From Vulpes vulpes (Eukaryota; Chordata; Mammalia; Carnivora; Canidae): DNA of 64,000 nt. The notes under the pieces are model-generated. The model was given only the letters and a program-made list of their open reading frames with translations. It made no database searches and was not told the DNA's origin. Numbering within the stretch: position 1 is the stretch's first letter; every line of letters begins with the position of its first letter. Positions 56,891 through 64,000 of this stretch are shown here, piece after piece. A program made the position numbers and the translations under genes. Where the stretch lies: contig NC_132781.1 in the NCBI RefSeq assembly GCF_048418805.1, positions 35,041,771 to 35,105,770 on the forward strand. The letters run 5' to 3'.

Positions 56891-59800
56891 ATTGTATTAG
56901 TGATTGTGATTATCCACAGGATCCTTTGGGTCCCTCTTCGTTTTTCCTCTCTAGCAGGTGCCTCTGCCAAACAGGCCCCTATCAGCTTGCCTTCCACTGG
57001 AGCTTGGGAAGGATTCTTTCTTTTTAATCAAGAAATGGCCTGCTGAGGAAAATGGCAGTTATGTGTTTACAGCTTTTCATTTCCCTCCTTGCCTCTTTGT
57101 AAATACCATTTTCCAAGAAAATAAATTTCCAACACTGTTGACATGCATTGATTTTTCCCTCCTGCATCTACCTTCCCCATCAGCAGGGCCTGGGTTGGGC
57201 TCAGTGGTACCCCAGGGGAATGGGTGGCCCTAGAACACAGAGCAGCCAGCCAGATGGCCCCATCCTGCCCACTGCCTGGCTCAGAGGAGGCCTGCAAACA
57301 GAAATAGTTCCAATCCCCTTCTTGACCGGGGAGTGAGGTTGGGGTGGGGTCTGACTAGGAGGTCAGAGATTTTCAGAACTTCTCTGGATGGCCTATCTGG
57401 AGAGGAGACCAGGGGATCACAGGACTGCTGCCAAGTTCAGCAGATGGATCCAAAGGGAATCTGCCCCAAACAGTCAACTTGGTCAACCAGTGACCTGCTG
57501 GGACCTGATGACTGGGATCGACCAAGCAAACTGGGCCTTGGAGAGAGAAGGGTTCAGCAGGTAGGGGGCTTGAATGATCCTGTGGGGTGGAGCAGGACTG
57601 CACCTTCCTGATGCTGGAATCCAGAGAGATGGCCCAGATGCCAATCAGGAGGTGGCCCTGGTTGGACACAGCTTTGGGCTGCTTGTCTTACACCAGTCCT
57701 GGGCCTGGAAACTACTGCTCAATCCTCTAGGGTGAGGCAGAGACAGAAATGGAGTTGGCTAAAAATGTTTCCAGACACCCCAACAGCCCTATCAGAGACC
57801 ACACTCCGGGCTGGAGGCAGCCTCAGCACTGAAAGTTTTTAGGAGGATAAAAGGGCAGCAGGTAGAGGAGGTGGCCTTATGGGGAGGCCTTGCCTTTCTC
57901 TTCACACTCAGGGGTGCCTGTCTCCCCGACATCTTTCCTTTCCCACGCCGCTCCCAGCCACACTGGGCAGTGCCGGGCTCCTCTTACCCTCACACAACCC
58001 CACAGGCTGCAGAGCTAGCAGAGATGCCCACAGATCAGTATGGGGATCTTGGGAGGACAGGCCTAGGGCAGTCGGGAGGATTGCCCTTCCCTTCCGGCAG
58101 GAGTTTTCGTTCCCTTCCCTGGCATGCTTGTGGAAGGAGCAAGGGCAGCTTCTTGAAGCTGAGGGGTGGAGGAGGAAATGGCTCCTCCACATCCGGAAAA
58201 CAGGAATCCTGGTTGGGGCTGATGGAATCTGGGAGTAGAGGAGGAACAGGGCTAACTGGCCTGGTTATCTCCAGACCTCACAGCTATGTCTGGGTGCAGG
58301 GCCCTGGCCCGCTGATGTGACAGGCCTCTGGTGACCTGATGGCACACAGTCTGTCGGCAGGCCCATACATTCCTTCCTGGCCAGGGTCCCTTTCAACCCA
58401 CAGGACTCAGATATGCTCTCTCCCCCTTGCCCAGCTCTCACTCCTGACCCCCTGCAGGTACTGAGGCCCAGAATGTTACAGAATGAGGCCAGGACCGCAC
58501 GGTCTGCCCTGCCCCATACCCCTCAGCTCCAAACAAAGAGGGTAAATATCTGGTGGTCTTGGCTCAGGAGACCAGGAACTGCTTCCCTTGGCCACTGGGG
58601 CCATGCACATGCCTAATAACCTTAGGATTTAGGGGGAGACCTGAGGCCTAGAGAAGACCTCACGTCCTCTGAGGCATCCACTGGCTCCTGGAAGATGAAA
58701 GTTGCAGCCAGTTGTGGAAAGTTGTAGAAAGGATGATAGCTGAGGACACTGGGCAGAGAGCCTCCACTCAGGAAAACTGGGGAAGGCACATCACCTCTCT
58801 TCCCCATCGTCCCTTCTCTCCTGTAGCCAAAGAGGAACCCTATTCACGACAGCAGGCCAGTGTGGCATTAGTGAAGAAGAGGCACAGAGGTAGCCAGAGT
58901 CTCAAATTCCTGGTGGGCCCAGGAGGGACAGGGGTGTGGCAGGAGCTAAGCATGCTGAAATGTTGGGAAAAGGAGGCTAAAAGTAGAAAGAGATGGGGGA
59001 AGGGCCTGAGGAATGAGGAGGACTCAGAAGGAGGGTCCATGCTCAAGAGACCAGTCTCTTATCACAGCCTGCACCCCCTCTCCAGTGGAGCTGGCTTTGT
59101 GTGTATGTGTGTGTGTGTGGGCGGGGGGGGCAGGAGGAGCTCATGGTCCAGTCCCAGATTCCTTCATAGCCTTTGAACAGCTGGTGAACAATGGCGGTAG
59201 ATGGGGTATTTGCTGGAGGCTGTGCTGGTTGGGTTGGGGCCTAGAGCCTTTCCCTGGGTCACCCCATATAAAAACCATAAGAAGACACCATTCCCAGGTA
59301 GGGAAGACTTGAACCAGAAATGCTGCCACCTTCTGCTCCCAGGAAATCCATGTTACCTAAGCCCTTCCCAAGTCTTGGCTTCAAAGCAAAAGATAGCAGG
59401 ATCCCCACCCAGACCACCTCGACCCACATCCCATTTGCAGTGACCCTCTCAGTACCACCACTACTATAACTTTAAATCTTGCCCTGTCCCAACCTCTGAC
59501 ACACAGGGACAGCGAAGGTGGAGTGGACCTGGCTCCCGTTTCCCTGGTTTTGAGGTATTTGACAAATCTGGCTGAAGCCACGCTTCGGGAACAGCCCTGT
59601 GGGTGGCAGGAAGGAAGAGTCCTGTGGTAGGAGGCTTAGAGATCTGCCACAGTCGTGCTGAATGACCCGCACAAGTCACTTCACTTCTCGTCTGCTTCAG
59701 CATCTGTCAGGCAGGAGGGGAAGGGCAGCTCTGGCAACCTCACTGGGTGGGGGCTCTAAAGAGCAAAGGACAGGAGGGGGCTTTCAGAAGCAGCACACAC

Positions 59801-61739
59801 ACCATCAGGTGGAGGAGCTCACTGTTACTGCAGTGGCGTCCGGCCTAGGAGATCGGTGTTGCCACCTCTGGTGTTTCAGCAGGCTGAGGCCCCTGGAGGA
59901 GGACTCCTCATGCAGGAGGGCCTGAAAAGTCCTTTCTAGCTCCAGGTCACCGCCTGACACAGAGGCCGAGTCTTGGCAGATGCCAGCTGAGGTGACGCAG
60001 GGCTGGGAGGTTCAGAGACGTGTCTTTGGTGGTAGAGAACGCCAGCCAGGTGCCGCGACATGAACTCTTTGTGTGCGTGTCTGCTTGTGGGGCGGATGTG
60101 GGTGCTAACGAGGGCCCCGCCAACATGCCCACTTGGTGTGGCTACGAGGAAGACTCAGCGCTTGGAAACTCTCCCGTGGAACTGGTGCTTGGCAGCTAGC
60201 CGGGACCCAGCTATCTCCTACAGTCCAGCCTGGAGGCTCAGGAGACCCCACTGAGCTCCCAGGCGGGGTCCTCCCAAGCTGCCCTCCAGGCCTCAGAGAC
60301 AGCACAGGGGTCCACGTACCACAGGAGAGATGCAGCTCCTTGAACCTTGCTGGCCTGACAGGCCAGAGCCACATCTGGTTCTCATTCAAATGTCCAAACA
60401 TAATTAAATTCTCTATGATGCAGCGGAAGAGTTTGGTAAGATGTGGCTTTCCCCCTTTCCATCAAGGTTAAGAAATCAGTCTCTCATTCCACCGGCCGGC
60501 TGACTCCTTTTCCTCCCTGCCACCAGTCTGTCCCATTCCACAAAGCAGAGGCCTGGGCTCCCATCTGATTTCTAGAGCTGACAGGGCTGGAGCCAGTGTG
60601 GGCTACATGGAGCCCCTCTCTCCCACTGTACCACTTACCCACCTGAGGGGATTAACAGCTGAGGCCCAAGCAGCAGGCTGGCGACTGAGCAAGTTAGTGC
60701 ACTGTGGGTTGGACGGGGGTGGGGAAGGGAGCTGCCGAGAGGAGGCAGCTGTCCTACTCCAGCTGTGCCGTGACACACCAGCGTCCTCTCACTGACTACA
60801 TGCAAGCCCTCTTTGTAGGTCCTCACAACGGGAAGCCCTTGAGAGTCTCTGGCCTGACCTTTGGGTCCCCCAGTGGGAAATGGAGCTTCCCAGGCCGAGG
60901 CCGTCCCTCCTGCACCTCACCTTTCACCTTGTGCAGCCCAGGGACTGCTGCAAGGCGGCATGGCACTGTGCCCTGGCCTGCCGGCACACACAAAGGAGGA
61001 ATGGAGAAGGCCAAGAGCAGCATGAAGCCCTCTTACAGAAGCGCTGGGACCTCTGCGTCTCACAAGATTGCTGGCCATTTCTGGCCTGTCAAGGCTCTGA
61101 CAGGCGAATGGACAGCAGGGTCCAGGCTGTGGTCCTCGGGGATGGGAGGCGGCCTACTCCACAGAGAGGGGCCCACTAACTGGAGGCTTCGATGCCTCTC
61201 CTCAGCTGCCAGTCCAGGACTTCCCCGAATTCAGGCAGAACATCCCCTAGACGGCCTGCCTCTTCGAGAGCTTCCTTCCCGACTGAGTATCTTCTGTTTA
61301 CGGCTTTTTTTGTTACACTTAGGGATTTATGACTTTCACGGTAACGGGTTCCATTCCACTTCCTTTGTGCCTGTGTTTCTAATCTTTGTGCTACAGGCTT
61401 TACAAGAGTTTCTGAAGAAGTCAGGATATTTTTCCTTTTGAAACAAGCTGTCCTGTAAGTTAATGACATACAGTGGGTGTGGCTGCTATCCAGAGACAAA
61501 TGGGGGCTGGGAAGAGATAACCAGGGTAAGGTAGGGGACAGTCTTCTAGATTAAACAGAGCTATGTGCAGGTCCCTTTAAGACCCTTGGCCAGCTCCTGT
61601 GCTAGAGTCCCCTGAGGCTCGCCAACATCCCTAACAGAGAACTAGCACCACATTCAGATGCACATGGTGTTTCCATGCCAAAGAATGCTCAATGCTCACC
61701 CTGGGGACAGGTGCACACACATGCACAAGTTGGTGTGAA

Positions 61740-62660
61740 CCAAACAATCCCAACATTGCTGACATGGCTCTAAAGAGAAAAAATTTTGCGTATCTTTTCT
61801 AAATGATAAACTTTTGTTTAGTAGTGAATTTAATTGATTTCTTGGTGGCATCAGTGTCAAGGCCCCAGGTCTGGTGCCTTCCTATCAGTGAAGAAGGTGT
61901 TAGGGAAACTGGAGCCAGTTCCTAGTCTGGATGCCTGAAGCTCAGCCTAGCAAAGAGAGCAGCAATGGGGCCAAGGTCCCCGTCGCCCCTGTTAGGGTCC
62001 CAGCCCGCGCTCTGGAGCCCACACTCCATGGCTGGGAGAGGAGCACAAGGCTCAATTAATTGCTGTGGTGCCGGCTGTCCAGATGAAAAAGCGGAGCGGA
62101 TGCCGGGTCTGCCTTTGTGCTCTGTTCACAGACTGGCTGCTGGTGCCGGGGCTCTATTCATTATTCAATTCAGCTAGCTCAGACGAGCCTTTCCATTTGC
62201 TCCTCCAGGAGGAATAACAAATCTAGAAATGCAATTCCACTTTGGTGTATTAAGATATTGATTTGCCTGTCGAGTGGAAGTGCATTTGTTCTGTCAGCCC
62301 TCCTGTGGGCAGGAAGGGGTTAACCAAATGTTTATCACAAGGCTGGCTTCAGAGTTGAAAGTAATGTGATCAGTAATGAATTTTGTGTTACATTAGGTTG
62401 TATAAATGGACAGACAAGCGCAGACAACAAGTGGCCAGGAGTCGGGGCTAATCTAATGATGTAAAAATAGAGACAGCACCAATTATACTAGGGGCCAGCT
62501 CCAGGCTCCTGCAGGGACTGCAAATGAATAGGTACAAATCAAATTACTCACTAATAGACGCACTACAAGAGGGGCAGTCAATGGTAAATGCATTAGAGCC
62601 TAGTGACCTCTCTGCTCTGCACAGCAGAATCCGAAAATTTGACTTCCATCTTAAAAGTGG
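61740..62660. promoter_or_regulatory. Enhancer-like AT-rich unique block in BCAS3 intron
   Basis: About 900 bases free of repeats, AT-rich in a G+C-rich neighbourhood. It has dense developmental-factor cores: CAATTAATTG near 62053, TTTAATTGATTT near 61829, TTATTCAATTCAGC near 62161, TGATCAGTAATGAATTTTG near 62368, and CTAATCTAATGATG near 62450. Genes flanking TBX2 are known to host its enhancers; conservation here is inferred from texture only. Confidence 0.45.
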
Positions 62661-62921
62661 GGGGCAGGGAACGAGGTTCTCAAAGAAACTCTTGTCGGGT
62701 GAAGAACAGCAACGACTTCCCATCCCGAACCAGTCTGTTGCCAGAAGGTACCTCCTGTCTCTGCTGACCTCTTGCCCTCACTTCAATGCCTCCTGAGAGC
62801 CTGAGCACTGGGGCGGGGGTCGGCGGGGGGGGGGGGTGGTAAGGGGGCAACTTCTTGAGGGACAGACAGAGCAATGGGACAAAGCCCTGCACATAGGCAA
62901 AGACAGGAAGAGGTTACATAC

Positions 62922-62987
62922 CAACATACTTCACAGCCACGTGTCTCTCAGGGGTGCTGTTTTTTACTGCTACGTCAAGGGGTGTGT
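62922..62987 (-). CDS. BCAS3: Candidate 66-nt BCAS3 coding exon
   Basis: On the transcript strand: TTTTCAATACAG/ACACACC ... AAGTATGTTG/GTATGT. Only one of three frames is open; it encodes TPLDVAVKNSTPERHVAVKY then V and enters and leaves at phase 1. It splices in frame to the last exon, giving [11 protein letters not shown] recognise the last exon better than this one; it could be an ordinary penultimate exon, an alternative exon or a chance match. Confidence 0.55.
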
Positions 62988-64000
62988 CTGTATTGAAAAT
63001 AGAATACTTCTTTAAAGAGGATCACAACATGGACATTTAAGAGAGCAGCAAGAGTGGAAACCAAGAAGAGTAGGTGTCACAGTGCGGCTGGACCACCGCG
63101 AGCTCTGCAGGGGGTGTTCGTGGTCTGTTCTGAGGCACAGCACATCCGGGCCTTTACAGAACTCTCCCTGGCCTAGGCTGTTGTCGTCCTTCCCTCTCCT
63201 TTCCTCCTGCCCAGTGCCGCCTACTGAGTGCCTAGGTTCAGGGATCATGGGGACGTGCTCCAAGGCATGAATGTATGCTCAGATTCGGCTCTCCGTGGCT
63301 TGGGGAGGAACAAAGGGTGAAACTGAAGCATCTCCAAGCCTTCTGAGGACCCCGGCAGGCCCAGATGGAAACAGGACCCTGCTGGGCTTAGCCCACACTC
63401 GCCCGCCCCACTAAAAGCCAGCACTATCACACCCGTCATAGCGGAGATGGCATGCTGGTCCCGGCCAACAGGAGCCTAGAGAGGATGGGGACATGACAGC
63501 AGAATGAGTTTAGGGAGGGCACAGAGCAGAAAAAGTCACCCTGTATGAAGGAAGCAATTGGATGCTGGTTTCGCCCAGACTTAATTAAGCACACAGAAGG
63601 GTGGAACTGCAAGCTATTGAGCTCCGCTAGACAATATGTGGGGGAGCTGGTGGGGGGGGCGGTCTGTGAAGCCTGGTGTTGGGGGATTCTGCAGGCAAAT
63701 TAAAAAATGTATGCTTGTGCAGTGGGCCTGCAGGTGCCTGGGGGCAGAGGTGGGGTTCAGTGAGAAGCAGGCAGGAAGAAATTGCCAAATGTCAGCGGTT
63801 GGGCAGCTGATTCTGGCACAGGTATTTGGAAATGCCTCCTTTTGTTAAATTTAGTCACACTGGCATAGCTTGGCCTTGGTAGAGTGAGGCTCTGGACTCC
63901 TGAAGGGTCAGAGGCTCATTTCCAACTCTCATTTTCTGTGTGTCTGTGTGTCTCTCCTCTGTTACCAGCCATCAAACCCCGGGGCTGGTCCGTATAGCAC
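62988..64000 (-). other. BCAS3: BCAS3 intron continuing beyond the window
   Basis: Unique sequence, no further exon seen. Short AT-rich islands with TTAATTAAG (near 63582) and AAATTAAAAAATG (near 63697). Confidence 0.4.

Noticed and set aside
60704..61441. 245-codon plus-strand frame in the BCAS3 intron
   Set aside because: No recognisable motif, antisense to an intron, atypical composition for a coding exon.

Overview
The window is mammalian nuclear DNA, almost certainly domestic dog or a very close canid. It carries about thirty copies of the carnivore tRNA-Lys-derived SINEC family, several near consensus and still flanked by target-site duplications. It also has 5'-truncated canine L1 inserts, older MIR, L2, L1 and MER5 repeats, and introns with standard GT-AG splice sites. 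No bacterial-type operons, CRISPR arrays or phage genes were seen.

Two protein-coding loci are recognised, both on the minus strand. TBX2 is complete: seven coding exons between 42625 and 34381 join to 713 codons (712 residues plus stop), with the phase kept across every junction. Its 3' UTR runs to a polyadenylation signal at 33412-33417. Its promoter sits in a CpG island that continues to about 47.2 kb. The 3' end of BCAS3 lies upstream of TBX2 on the same strand: the last coding exon is at 50712-50860, its poly(A) signal is at 50061-50066, and a phase-compatible candidate 66-nt exon is at 62922-62987. The rest of BCAS3 lies beyond base 64000. This order matches the human 17q23 arrangement BCAS3 - TBX2 - TBX4; TBX4 would lie beyond base 1.

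By region: 1-29.5 kb is intergenic and retroposon-rich, with an HMGB1 processed pseudogene, many nested SINEs, a 1.6-kb L1 and several old L1 fragments. 29.6-32.2 kb is a CpG island downstream of TBX2 with no convincing protein gene. 33.4-42.9 kb is TBX2. 43-50 kb is the GC-rich TBX2/BCAS3 intergenic interval. 50-64 kb is the BCAS3 3' UTR, last exon and last intron, which is repeat-poor and ends in an AT-rich block that looks like a developmental enhancer.

Functionally, TBX2 is a T-box repressor with complex tissue-specific expression. Its neighbour BCAS3 is a broadly expressed autophagy and cell-migration gene whose introns probably host TBX2 control elements. That would explain the mostly unique, homeobox-site-rich blocks. 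I found no clear novel system. The most checkable novelties are the candidate BCAS3 micro-exon, the enhancer-like block, three strong CTCF-like sites, a G-quadruplex repeat at the TBX2 exon 1 donor, and Pumilio elements in the TBX2 3' UTR.
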